From Tetragonia tetragonoides (Eukaryota > Streptophyta > Magnoliopsida > Caryophyllales > Aizoaceae), in assembly GCA_038025085.1 (NCBI GenBank), contig CM076152.1, positions 26,124,001 to 26,188,000 on the forward strand: a stretch of DNA of 64,000 nucleotides, in the 5' to 3' direction. The notes under the pieces were generated by a model that searched no databases, had not been told where the DNA came from, and worked only from the letters and a program-made list of their open reading frames with translations. The position numbers and the translations under genes are program-made. Each line of letters begins with the position of its first letter. Positions within the stretch are counted from its first letter, which is position 1. Shown piece by piece: positions 47,301-58,280 of the stretch.

Positions 47301-48914
47301 ACTCCTTTGCTTTCATGGTCTCCACTACCTTTAACTTTGGCTTGACCACGACTCCTTTGTAGGTAATCCTCCTACCCTTTGGTCCACGTAACGACACACT
47401 TTGTTCATAACACTCCTGCTTAGCCCTATACCTGGCTGACCAATCCATCCCCATATCACGTCAAAGTCCTTCAAATCCATCTGAATCAAATCCGCAGGCA
47501 AATCGGAACCAGTTATCCTAATCGGACACTTTTCATACAACGCTTTACAATTAACAATCGACCCATCTGGCATCATAATATTTGCACTATACAAAGAACT
47601 GTGCTCTAGACCATTCTAAGGTGCAAAGCTCTTAGAAAGAACAGAATGCGTTGCACCATTATCAAACAAAACAAAAGTAGGTTGAGAGTTAACGAGAAAA
47701 GTACCAGTGATCACATTCGGGTTCGCCTCACCTTCATTGCGGTTCAGCACATAGACCCTTCCATTTACCCCTCTATTGTTGTTGTTGTTGTTCTGCATGG
47801 GGTTGGCAGGTGCGGGAAGTTGTGCTTGATTATTCGTAGTAGGAGCAGCATTATTGTTGCGGTTGTTGTTGTTGTAACCCCCCATTTCCACGGTAGTTAC
47901 CACCATTTTTGCAATTTCCATTCCCATTTCCATTTCCACCACGATTGAAGTTATTCTCGCGGTTCTGACCATTGTCGTTCCTTCCACGACTCAAGAATTA
48001 AGAAGCTTTGTGACCAGGCTTGTTGCACTCGTAGCATTGAAGCACGTCACTACGACAGTTCTTGCCAGGATGCGTCTTGTTGCAGCGACCACAAGGCGTA
48101 TTATTCCTCCTAGCTAAGATCATAGCTCTATGACTGTTCGAGTCACGATTCCTGTTCCCGTTGTGGTTCTGACCACCTTGGTTGTTGTGATTGCCGCTGT
48201 TCGGTCTTGGCCTCTTGTCAGCGCCACTTGACTGGAAGAACTCCCTTCGTCACGTTTATGCTTCCCGAGCAACGAATCACGACGATCCACAGCACGCTCT
48301 TGGTTCAAGGCCTTCTCGTACGATCCCTGGAATGTCTGCGAGTTCCCCATAACAAAATGCTGTATGTCCCATTTTAAACCATCCTCGAACCTTTCAACAC
48401 GTTCAGCTTCAGTCGTCACCAAGTTAGGTGCAAAAGCAGCAAGCTCGTTGAACTTTATTGCGTACTCAGCTACGGATAGCTTCCCTTGATAGATATTCTC
48501 GAATTTCCATTGCTTCTGGCGACGGACAGCTCTAGGATAGAACCTTTCATGAATAGACTCTTTGAACTTGGTCCACCCAAAATTCTTGGTAGCAAGCAAC
48601 TCAGTTCCTACGTCACTCCACCACTTGTTAGCCTCACCCTTCAGGTAGTACGTAGAGATGTTGACCTTCATGTTGTTGGGCTGACTAGTTTCCCTAAACA
48701 ACTTCTCGAAGACTATAATCCAGTTCTCCAATTTGGTGGGCTCGGAACCACCCTCAAACGTCGGAGATTTGAGTGCGTCAAAGTCCCTAAAGTTGCGCGT
48801 CTCAGGGTTCTGCGCGTTGTGATCTTGCTCTTGGCGCTCTAGCTGGCGCGTGATGTATTCGACCATGTTGGTAAGACCTACTTCTAGTCTCGCGAGTCGG
48901 TCTTTCGTTGCCAT
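44330..48914 (-). pseudogene. Broken gag-pol of element D
   Basis: The ATG at 48914 begins MATKDRLARLEVG; gag motifs SPTFEGG and [11 protein letters not shown] follow. A frameshift lies in the Ser run near 48240 before the knuckles. The protease reads LFDNGATHS, with Asn for the usual Ser after the catalytic Asp. RT has [18 protein letters not shown] and [10 protein letters not shown] but is split near 46960. RNase H is fragmented by several stops. Integrase has [16 protein letters not shown] (first Asp), SDRDSRF (second Asp), then a shifted frame with GPYEILERIGEVA and the tail to MREKYPDLF at the TAG 44332-44330. Not functional. Confidence 0.87.
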
Positions 48915-49612
48915 TATAACAAATCCGAGACATAAAAGAGCAATGCTTGATCACCATTTCAGCAAAATTGGCACATTCGACCCAAATTGAGGTCTAATTG
49001 AGAGATATACATTATAATTGAAACCAATCCCTTGACATTTAGCATATAGCATATAAGTTCCAATGATCGACCTTACATTGTAGGTCTAAGCAACATACTT
49101 GCTTTGAATGTTCTCAGTTCTCAGGCATAATAATTCGATATGCAATAACAAGGTAGACACATTGGTCTCACACGATTGATAATCATTAACATTCACAATT
49201 CACACATGGTGGCTCCATACTATTTTAGTAGGGCAATAAACAATGACATTTGATTGCATACAATACATGCTTAGCCTTTGGCTCACATTAAATATGATCA
49301 TGCTCAATGAAAATTTTGCCATAATTTCGACATGAATTTCCCATCATGTCTAGGCAATACGAGATAGCATTATGAAGCTATTTGTCAACCATGCACTTAT
49401 GTGATAAAACGATCATATAGAACAAATTCTCAACGATATCATAGAATCAAATGAAATAGTCTTGCAACGAGACAAATCGCAAGTAAATAATAGTCATAAA
49501 TATTTGTTGCCTATGCAACTACACCAACATCAAAATTGACCACGCAGGGCCATCACAATAATCTAAAAGTTCAATAAAACTTAAGTAAAACTACTAAAGC
49601 AATCGTCTAATT
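48915..49612 (-). other. Conserved spacer between extra ORF and gag (D)
   Basis: About 700 bp, homologous to the spacers in A and C, including GACCACGCAGGGCCATCAC near 49545 and TCTAATTGAGAGA near 48990. No coding frame. Confidence 0.5.
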
Positions 49613-50548
49613 CTACTTGGCACTCGCACACATCTTCTTCGCGCTAGGGGACTCATCATGATCGTCCTTCCTCCTAGGCTTCATCTCTTTGCAGCGCGTG
49701 TATGATAAGCATATCCACCGAACTTCTGGGGCATAAAACGCTTCCTAAAGTCGTCGGCGTGTTTGCGCTTCTTGGTCCAGCAATACTCGCACATATCTTT
49801 CGGTGCAGGTACTAGAACTCGATTTACCTTCCATTCGAACTCGGATAGACATAACTCAGCTGCGACGCCTCTAAAGCAGAGAGACCATCTCGTACCTTCA
49901 CCGTACTTCTTCTCATGTAGATGTACACTCTTGGAGACTAAGTCGTCGTACTTCTCCTTGAGTCCCATCCAAGGATGGATGTTAGGCAAACCAGCCAGTA
50001 GTAGCTCTACCCATAAGCCTTCATGTAGACTCGTGCGATTCTGGTACTGATAACTCTTGATCGTAGTATAAGCACGTCGTATGTAGATACGTATATCCTC
50101 GAGCTCAGCATCAGTAGCAAAGAATGGCTCCACAGGAGGAGACCAATTTGCAGCAGGAGTGGGTGCAATAGTAGGTGTAGGAGTAGGTGCTAGGTTGTTG
50201 TCACTCTCGGCATTAATATCTTCCAACTCCGGCATATCATTGTTCTCTTGCGGTGGGGTATACTCAGGCTCGGACTCAGAAGGATCTTCCTCTTCATCAA
50301 CTACATGTGCGGCAAGTGCGGCAACTGGGGCAGCAATAGGCGCGGGTACAGGAGCGGAATCGGCGCGGGGCGTGCGGCAATATGTGCGCGGCGCATTCTT
50401 GCGCGGGTTCATGGCGTACATTCGCGTCGTGTCCGGTTGACTCGCTGTCCCACAAAGCGACATATTCTGCAGTTGGTGCACGATGGGCTAGGGCGCGTGC
50501 CCTTTGGCGTGCGGTCGTCATTCGCGTAGTCTTTCTTGTCCTTACCAT
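49613..50548 (-). pseudogene. Extra ORF upstream of gag in element D
   Basis: The ATG at 50548 opens MVRTRKTTRMTTARQRARALAHRAP, a basic N-terminus. A frameshift near 50400 leads into an acidic/Pro region (DEEEDPSESEPEYTPP) and the conserved domain: WSPPVEPFFATDAEL, IRIYIRRAYTTIK, WVELLLAGLP, GLKEKYDDL, VLVPAPKDMCEYCW, RKRFMPQKF. A second shift near 49705 precedes the KPRRKDDHDESPS-type end; the stop is at 49613. It is the best view of the shared domain, about 235 codons being continuous. Confidence 0.7.
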
Positions 50549-50726
50549 CTACAGGTAGACAATCAAACAATGAGAACATTATAAATCACAAGGAAAGTGA
50601 TTTCAAATAATTCCTATCTTCTAGGACTACTACACTCGACGACTTTAATTATATTTTACTTCCTTAAAATGAAATTAATCTTTATTAATTATTTAATTAA
50701 TCCTAAGCAACCTTTTTAAACCTAGG

Positions 50727-50738
50727 GCTCTGATACCA
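50727..50738 (-). promoter_or_regulatory. Primer-binding site of D
   Basis: TGGTATCAGAGC on the minus strand, two bases inside the LTR boundary at 50741. Confidence 0.9.
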
Positions 50739-50740
50739 TT

Positions 50741-52829
50741 TGTAACACCCCCGAATTCGTAACGGTTTTCCGAGAACTATCGACGTCGTTGTGCACGACT
50801 CGACACCGCTGAACCGTCCCAAACCTTGGGAATTGTCACTGCAACATTTATCAGTAAGGAGTAAATGCTAAGCAGAAAGAAAGGTTTGGCATCAAAAGGA
50901 GCTTCTAAGGAACTAATCAATCTAAACAGCTAATATCACAGTTGTCTATATAGTGAGCTAAACCATTAAACAAAATTTATTACAACTTGCCTTCAAGGGC
51001 TAAGACCAAATCAAATCCCAACGATCTAAACTGAACAGAAATAGTTCTAAGAATCGACGCCAACTCTAACCTTCCAAGTTGTACGTCCTCAATCAACTAA
51101 ACCTGCACTTTGAATTCCGTGAAGGAAACAAAATACAGAAGAAAAGAAAAGAAACAAAAGAGAAACAAAAATCAGATAAACTGAATACACGTCATCCGTA
51201 CCCAGTAAAAACATTTCGCAAACCTTACCTAAGGTTTTAGAAGAATCATTGAAATTCATTTGCATACGCACATAAGCATATAATCAAGCATACGCATAAC
51301 GTCATTCTTTTATATACAATTCTTGTATAGTGATCATACGAAATACGACATAGACAATCCGTCTTGATTAGAGAGATGTAAGAGAACGAATAAAACAGCG
51401 ATTACCCATACCGTTTATCGAAGATACAATCACGTCATGGACTTAATGACTCTAGTGTGCACATTACCTCTAGTACAATTACACGAGCCTAGAGGACTTA
51501 ATAAATGGGGAATGATCCGTCCCAGACACACTGCAAGGTGTCCATAAGTAACTTGGAAATCACTCATCCCTTGAACTACACCATTAGGTATAATCCCGAT
51601 TGCTCGACTACTCCTAGGGATCCATTAGGAGTCTTACTCTCATTTAATTCAATTCACATAATTTGCATTGGTTGACATAAGTGGTACTACTAGACCACGA
51701 CATACTAATTCATTTCATGCTCTAGACAATGAATAGTAAATAATGACGATAATGATGATTCGATACGATGAGAATTAAACATGCTTTAACTCAATAACGA
51801 CGATAATTAATAATGATGACAAGTAATGTCCAGCACAATTTCGGCAGCAATTCGGCAGGGTAATATGAAATCCAAAAAATTCAGAAATCATCCAAGACGT
51901 TCAATCAATAATATATAGGTGCTCAGATCACTAGCACTCAATAATACTCATACGAATTAGCACTTATTTAATAGCATAATAATACTAATAATTCACCATT
52001 CAACAATTGTCCAATGATTATCATATGGACTAATTAATTCCCAAAACATGAGAACGCCAACAAGCTAATTATAATTCATATTTACAGTAGTAAATATGCT
52101 TAAGAAATCTCATAATAACGACGATATAATTTAATCATGCTTTGCATATTGAATTCACAACAAATTCCCAATTAGCACATAACACATCAAAATAGTTTGG
52201 ATGGGGCTTTGGAAGAAGGTAGGCATGAGAGCTTACCACTAATACGCTACCAACAGTAAGTATGCTCCAATCAATCGAGTATAATCACGCTTGCTCGTTA
52301 GGTCCTAATTAAAAACAATTACCAAATCAGTAATAATTGAATAAGAAAATACAAAAAGTAACGAAATCTCAGTCTGACATTTTTATGAAATTTCTTGATT
52401 TATTTCAACCAATATAGGTTTTTGAAAATCCGAATTCCGATTCCGAATGAGTGGAGAAAAATAAACAAAATTAAATCAAAAATACTGAAAATCGAATTAA
52501 TAATTACGAAAGTTATAAAAACGAAACCCTAACTTTAAAACTAGGTCTAGTCACGGGTACCCATGCATGGGACCCATAACCTGACCCATCACCACCTCCA
52601 CCACCCACTGGCCACCATGGCCGGTGGTGGTGGTCGCCGGAGCTCCAGCGAAGAGAGAAAAGAGAAAATCGCGAAAGAGAGAAAGAGAGACACTACGAGA
52701 GAGAGCAGGGGGCTCGGTCTCCGGACCTGGGCCATCACCGACCACCACCCAGGCATGGCTTGGTGGTGCCATGGTGGCTCACGACGGCGTTGCGGCCAGG
52801 ACAGGGGCGGGGAGCAAAAACAGAGCAAG

Positions 52830-52910
<81 letters not shown>

Positions 52911-53444
52911 CGCGAGAAAGAGAAGGAGAGAGAGAGAATACTGACGGGAGGGGGATGCCGGCGAGTCTTCGGTGGTCGGGCGGCAGTGAGGAGAGAGAAA
53001 ACTGAGGGTGAGGAGAGAGGGAGAGAGAGAACTGTAAGAGAGAGGGAGAGGACGGTGAGAGAGAGGAGGGAGAATGCTTGAGGGTTTTGGCTGAGTTTGC
53101 AAACCTGGTCCATTGTCTCACCATATTCTTTATATAGGCCATCAGTCAACCCAAGTCAAAGACTACTAGGTTGAGGAATTAATTGAATAGTTTTTTGATT
53201 TAAATTGCTAATTAAAACTAATTAAAACTATATGAATAATTCTTATTCATATATAAAACATTTTAATTAAACTCCTCAAATTAATAAATGCAATTTATGA
53301 AAGTCCCATAATAATAATTAATATTATTATGGCTTTAATTGAATAAATCGAATCCTTAAATGAATATACGATTTAATCTCCGAAACTATTTATAAATCAT
53401 TTATAATTCAATATAATAATTATAGAAAATATTGGGGTATCACA
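50741..53444 (-). repeat. 5' LTR of D (2,704 bp)
   Basis: Runs TGTAACACCCCCGAATTCG to GGGGTATCACA, then TSD AGAGA. TATA box at 53138-53130 (minus). It contains the longest GA microsatellite in the window and a GC-rich block (52550-53080). Confidence 0.9.
52832..52907. repeat. (GA)n microsatellite, about 76 bp
   Basis: An almost perfect dinucleotide run in the 5' LTR of D, downstream of its TATA box, so transcribed as (CU)n. The 3' LTR of D has only about 20 bp here, so it expanded after insertion or contracted in the other copy. Ser/Leu and Arg/Glu frames over it are artefacts. Confidence 0.9.
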
Positions 53445-53449
53445 AGAGA
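53445..53449. repeat. Right target-site duplication of D
   Basis: AGAGA, matching 16440-16444. Confidence 0.8.
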
Positions 53450-54163
53450 GTTCAATAGTTGCTAATCTAATCAAATCTGAGTCGTGCCTCTCTTTCAAAT
53501 AATGCTACAAATGTATACCCGTTGTTTCTCTTAATAGAATGCTATGTCTTCCTCATCTATAACCCATTAAGTCAATCTAGATTCATCTCTCTCCCTCTAA
53601 TCCATTGAAGACTTTCCTCTTTTCACATTCTAGTCATTGGCTTAATTATTATTATTTTTGTAGTCAATTTACATGCTCGAAGCATTTTGGGGACATTACA
53701 ATGTGCAAATATCTACTATGATTACAAAGGCGTGGTAGACAAACATCTCATTCATAGCCAATTACATCGTTGATGATCGATCGCTTCGATTGTGGGGGCG
53801 TATTAGAGGATATATTAGAGAATAATATCTATCTATATATAGGATATTATGTTTACATCATTGGGAGATTATATCTGTATATGGTCTAATTTTATTATGG
53901 AATAGGGTAAACCTACTTCGATTCATTTGGGGGACCAGAATAACAAGTACTTTTACTTGGTACTCAAGGTAAGAAGGAACAAAAACCAGAGTTAATACTA
54001 TTTAGAATTCTGCAGGTGAGTGGCTCTATGATTATAAGTTGGTTATTAAGTAATTTGTGAATTATTATAAAAGTATGCATGGTGAAATGATTGTTTGAGA
54101 CAGAAAGCAAATTAATGGGTCAATAGACTATGGTGCTAAATTGACATCTAAGTACAAGTATCT
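53450..54163. other. Right flank of D, no gene seen
   Basis: The pre-insertion locus resumes here. AT-rich, no acceptable frame. GTGGGGGCGTATTAGAGGATATATTAG near 53793 recalls the PPT/LTR junction of Ty1/copia elements, but no second LTR or coding remnant supports this. Confidence 0.4.
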
Positions 54164-54340
54164 CACTACAACAAAATACTCCAGCAGTGACGAAAATTCT
54201 GTGATGCGTGGTCCACATGCCATAAATATTGCTACTGTTTAAGTCGTCACTAAAATTTGAAATATATCACTATAACTTAAGCTGTCACAAATGATTTCTA
54301 TGCGTCATTATTACAATACGCTCATTTGAAATTCGAAAAC
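54164..54340 (+). mobile_element. CACTA-like transposon end
   Basis: CACTACAACAAAATACTCC at 54164 matches the terminal inverted repeat style of plant CACTA (En/Spm) transposons. Within the next 150 bp short motifs recur in both orientations (AGTGACGA, GTCACTAAAA, GTCACAAATG, GCGTCATTA), as in CACTA subterminal regions. I could not find the partner end (…TGTAGTG) or a transposase, so it is a fragment or the partner has decayed. Confidence 0.5.
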
Positions 54341-55932
54341 CCAAAAGTTTGTCCTCAAATTTTGGTTGCCGCCCACAGTGAGCGCCAAAAGTTTTCGTAG
54401 TAAGCTAGAAGTAGCATTTTCATCTACATGAGATAAAGGAATTAAATATTAAAATATCTAAAATTTCATTTCAGTATAATCTTCCTTCAGTTCCACTTAA
54501 GATTCCCAGTGCCACTTTCACACAAACAAACTATCTCCTTCCTTCTCTGTCACTTCTCCACAAGTTCTCCCTCTCTTATTAGTAAGAAAATCTTCACCCA
54601 ATCGAGTCATCATATTCTCATACCCTTCACCATTGATTTTTATAGATCAAATTCAAACCCCTAAATTAGTATAAGAAAAAATATCCAACAAAAATGATGA
54701 AACTTCATCAGATAGGAATATCGAACCAGAGAATATGCCGAGACAATAAGCATCAATGGGACAAATTGAAGATTTTTGTTAAATAATGAAAATTGGGGTA
54801 AATACACATCATGCATCTCTCCAACCTCCTCCTATCTTTCTCTCGCCTATCATCTCCTATGGTATGTGATCCATGCAAATTTGGGATGCTTTTCTCAAAT
54901 GGCCTTTGTAGGTTTCCATCTTTTGCTCAATCTCTATTAATTTAGAATTGTGTTCTTTTGCAATGATATTTGATTTTTTTTTCTGTCAAAATTTTAGATA
55001 ATGTTTTATTGTTTGCAATCAATTGTGTTAATATAAAATAGGTCACACATATTGGCGATGAGTTGCGCAATTGAATTTGGAATTTGCTCCTGATTATTTT
55101 GGCTAGATCTGGTAGAGTCTCTTGGATCCTTTAGATCTTCAATTTGTGCCTGATGAATTTGTGTCAAAAAAACATATTATTTGAGAAGATTGATTTTTCC
55201 TATTCGTATGATAAATGTTGGGTAATGTAGAATATTAAGAAATAAATTAAATATGAATTTATGTATTTTCCATTCATGTTGCAGGTCGATTCATGTTGCA
55301 GCTCGGGTAGATTCGGTTCATTTTGTTTTCGGTTTGGTTGCGTGTCTGTTCGGGTCAATCCGGTTCGGGCCATATCGGTTCGGGTTGAATTGGGTTATCA
55401 TGCACTGTACTCGGTTTGGGTTCGGGTCGGTTTTGTCCGGGTATGTTTGGGTTGGGGTCGATTCGAGTCATGTTGTTTGGGTTGGATATGGGTCGGACAG
55501 ATTTCAGTCACAATATTTTTTGAAATTCGGTTTTAGTACAGTTTTTTCTCGATTGCATTACTAGATTTTGAGTTCAAGTACAAGTCAAGTCAACATCAGA
55601 ATGATTGCACATTGTTTCAGTCAATATCTCATCAAAAGGTTGTGAGTCACATATTTCAAAGTGGAAATTTAAATTGGAACGGAGGGAGTAATATTTTAGA
55701 GTGACTGCAATTTTTATTCGAGTAAGTATAACAGACTTAAGGACACGTAATCAATTGCGTTGCAATTTTTGTAAGGCTAACTATTATAGGGCTACAAATA
55801 TATAAATTCATTATATAAATAGATATTTTAATAGGTGAGTGTAATCACAATGTTTTAAAAGATTTTAATTTTAATATTTATAAAAAACTAACCTATAAAT
55901 AAAAATAAATAAATAAATAAAAATAAATAAAT
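54341..55932. other. Interval between CACTA-like end and element E
   Basis: About 1.6 kb without a credible gene. It contains a G/T-rich block of GGTTCGG/GGGTCGG repeats (55262-55510), whose 103-codon frame is low complexity, a Stowaway-like end (about 55674-55690) and an (AAAT)n run (about 55889-55932). Confidence 0.45.
55674..55690. mobile_element. Stowaway-like MITE end
   Basis: GGAACGGAGGGAGTA is the usual terminus of Stowaway-type MITEs (inverse TACTCCCTCCGTTCC) with a TA target. The partner end is not visible, so this is a remnant. Confidence 0.4.
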
Positions 55933-57169
55933 TGTAAGGACGCAGGATTTCTACGGCCACAGAGTGCCTCCTTATAGAAAATTTGTAAGTTGGGGGATAA
56001 GTTCAAGGGACCATCGAGTTAGGAAAGCTTTTGTAAAGATTTGAATTGAATAAAAACCATGAAAGAGGTCACAAATCGAAGGGACAAACCGAAGGGACAA
56101 CCCAATAGCGCGATAAGTGAACTGACCATGTTTTTAGAAATACTCCCTCTCATATAGAACATATGAGTACCCAAGAATAAAGGGTTCGGGGGAGAAGGTA
56201 CGAGGTGGGAAGGTGTTAGGCACCCAACTCGCCCGTATTATGACGGCCACTACTAACTCAAGTTTGTTTAATAATTTGAAGACCTGATTCCCTCACAAAC
56301 CGAATTAACAACCTAGACTTAGACTATTAATTGGTTCATCACAAGCACCACAAATATTTATTTTAACCCTTGTTTAGACATGCATTCAATTGAAAAGTTG
56401 AGCAGGACAACGACTATACAGACAATATTTAGGAAGCGATAAAAACGTTATTCTAGCATGATATCTATATTATGACTTTCTAGAAATAAACAATTAGGAA
56501 ATTATTTTAATTTGAGCCCTCAGGAATTTGTACCTGAACTATAGGCTATATTTGACAAAAATAGTAAAGCAAGATATCAAATTGTAGAAGAAAGAGGGAG
56601 AAGCTCAGTGTTAATACTCTTGAGAATAGAGGTTGCCAACTGTAGGTTGTGTGTTTTGCACTGAGGGAGGAGGGTTGTATTTATAGGCGTGGGAAGTAGG
56701 GTTTGACGGCAGAAATTGAGCTGAAAAACGAGACGGGCTTGAAACATGAGCCGGGCCCGAAGCAGGGCCAGGGCCGCTAGCGGACCTGAGACTTTTCCAA
56801 GGGCCGCTGACGGCTATCAGCAGCCAGCTGGATGTCGGCATAATGACGACATCCAGCCCATTTTTATTTTACGGAGGATTTTAAATGTTCCGAAAAATGC
56901 GAAAAGACCATTTTAACCCTGAACGGTAAAATACGGTTACCCCTAAATCGCAACTCGACGACCAGGAGCCGGAAAGAGGCATAAGACGTATCGTTGGAAA
57001 GCTCTTAAACGAGGCTTTTGAACGAAATGGAATGAAGGAGTGTTTTGAGGAAAAACCTGACACCTTATCTTAACTATTAAAGCAAAAATAGCAGTTCAAG
57101 TTTATAAATAACTCCTTTCATCATCGGGCTTTTGCAGAGAAATATGAAGGCGCTTTTTTGGCGTCTACA
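55933..57169 (-). repeat. 3' LTR of E (1,237 bp)
   Basis: The + strand starts TGTAAGGACGCAGG and ends GGCGTCTACA, the inverse of B's LTRs. TATA box at 56687-56678 (minus); palindrome CCGCTAGCGG at about 56774-56783, about 86 bp upstream of the TATA as in B. Confidence 0.83.
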
Positions 57170-57582
57170 TAAGCCCCCACTTTGATCGAGCTTAACTAAA
57201 AGTGAAGATCAATGTATTCCGAAGGCGATATGCAGGATGCCGATGTGCACATGGTGTGTGAGAGTGTACAATATGTATGCATATAAAGACAAACCTGAGT
57301 TGAGACATGCTCGTGCCGTGCTAAGATTCCATCCTTGTGAACACAAGAGAAAACAAAGGTTATGGTAGTAGGATAGAACACCGCTCGTAGATGGTCTAAA
57401 TGTCTGCTGGGGACCTGTATTCAGAGTGAATGAAAAAGTTACTAATACTTTGAGAATGATCAACGTGGAGTTCTTCGACAAAAAGTGACTAAACACCGCT
57501 CAACGGATGTCGAGATTCCGTCCCTGTACGAGAAATGAAAAATTCAATGAGACAGCGCGAAAAATAATCGGCCGTAAAGTGG
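57170..57582 (-). other. PPT and 3' untranslated region of E
   Basis: The PPT is at 57170-57190 (minus strand ...AAAGTGGGGGCTTA). The rest matches B 41961-42312 inverted. No gene. Confidence 0.5.
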
Positions 57583-57905
57583 TTAGGACATATGAACAGT
57601 TTAAATGCAATAGTTTAAGCAATCATTGACTTAAACATATAAAAAATAATGGACAGTATAACCGCAATAGTTTAAGCGATCATTGACTGACACAAAAATA
57701 GTAGCCACGCAGAAGGATTGTTTAACCGCAGTAGCTTAAACGATCATTGACTAACCCCAAAAATTTGTAACCTCGCAGAGGGACAGTTTAACCGCAATAG
57801 CTTAAGCGACCATTAACTGACCCCAAAATCGTAGTTTCGCAGAAGGACAGTTTAACCGCAATAGCTTAAGCGATCAGCGACTGACCCAAAATTTGTAATG
57901 TTGAG
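57583..57905 (-). repeat. Tandem repeats of E, about 60 bp x 5
   Basis: The inverse of B's array: units centred on CGATCATTGACT and TTTAACCGCAATAGCTTAAG. About five copies against seven in B, so the copy number varies between elements. Confidence 0.7.
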
Positions 57906-58280
57906 CTGTTTTGTAAGTGCCGATAAAATTTACGGGCTTAGAAAATAATTTTGGCGCTCCGGGCGGTAAGAGTCATCGTATTGTAGATCCGAGTTTCAGT
58001 ATCTGGGACCTGCAAAAATAAACGGGTTAGTTTTACCTGAAAATAGTTGGTATCGTAAAATAGGCCAACTGTCGGATTTGAACTTGTGGGCCAGAGTGCT
58101 TCGCTCCCGCGTGCTTGGTACTGATATTTGCTGCAAAATGAACTGAAGTAACGAACTTCGGACTGGAAAAACGGGCCGTGGGTCAGCAGAGGGGCCCACG
58201 TGTGCAGATCCGCAGGGCATCGGCCTTGGAGTAAGGCCGCTAGCGGCTCTGGCCAGGGCCGCTAGCGGCGCTGGGGTTGT
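57906..58280. other. Upstream region of antisense gene 1 in E
   Basis: Noncoding. It carries two GCCGCTAGCGGC palindromes (58236-58247 and 58258-58269) just before the putative first exon of the antisense gene. The 130-codon minus frame across 57996-58388 is not conserved in B and is rejected. Confidence 0.45.

Larger units (their letters stand above)
16445..53444 (-). mobile_element. Tekay/Del-like chromovirus D with nested insertions
   Basis: A minus-strand element spanning 37,000 bp because its 3' LTR holds two insertions: a solo LTR (16811-18907) and the whole element B (20645-43650, itself containing C). Without these insertions and their TSD copies D is about 11.9 kb. Order: 5' LTR 53444-50741, PBS 50738-50727, extra ORF 50548-49613, gag-pol 48914-44330, PPT, 3' LTR in three pieces. 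The TSD AGAGA flanks both ends. Confidence 0.88.

Noticed and set aside
52563..53149. ORFs up to 186 codons in the LTR of D
   Set aside because: Same reason: dinucleotide-repeat translations in a GC-rich LTR block.
53793..54020. Possible Ty1/copia PPT-LTR junction
   Set aside because: GTGGGGGCGTATTAGAGG is suggestive, but there is no matching second LTR, no PBS and no copia coding remnant.
55253..55564. 103-codon ORF rich in Gly/Phe/Val/Ser
   Set aside because: Translation of degenerate GGTTCGG repeats; overlapping frame equally open.
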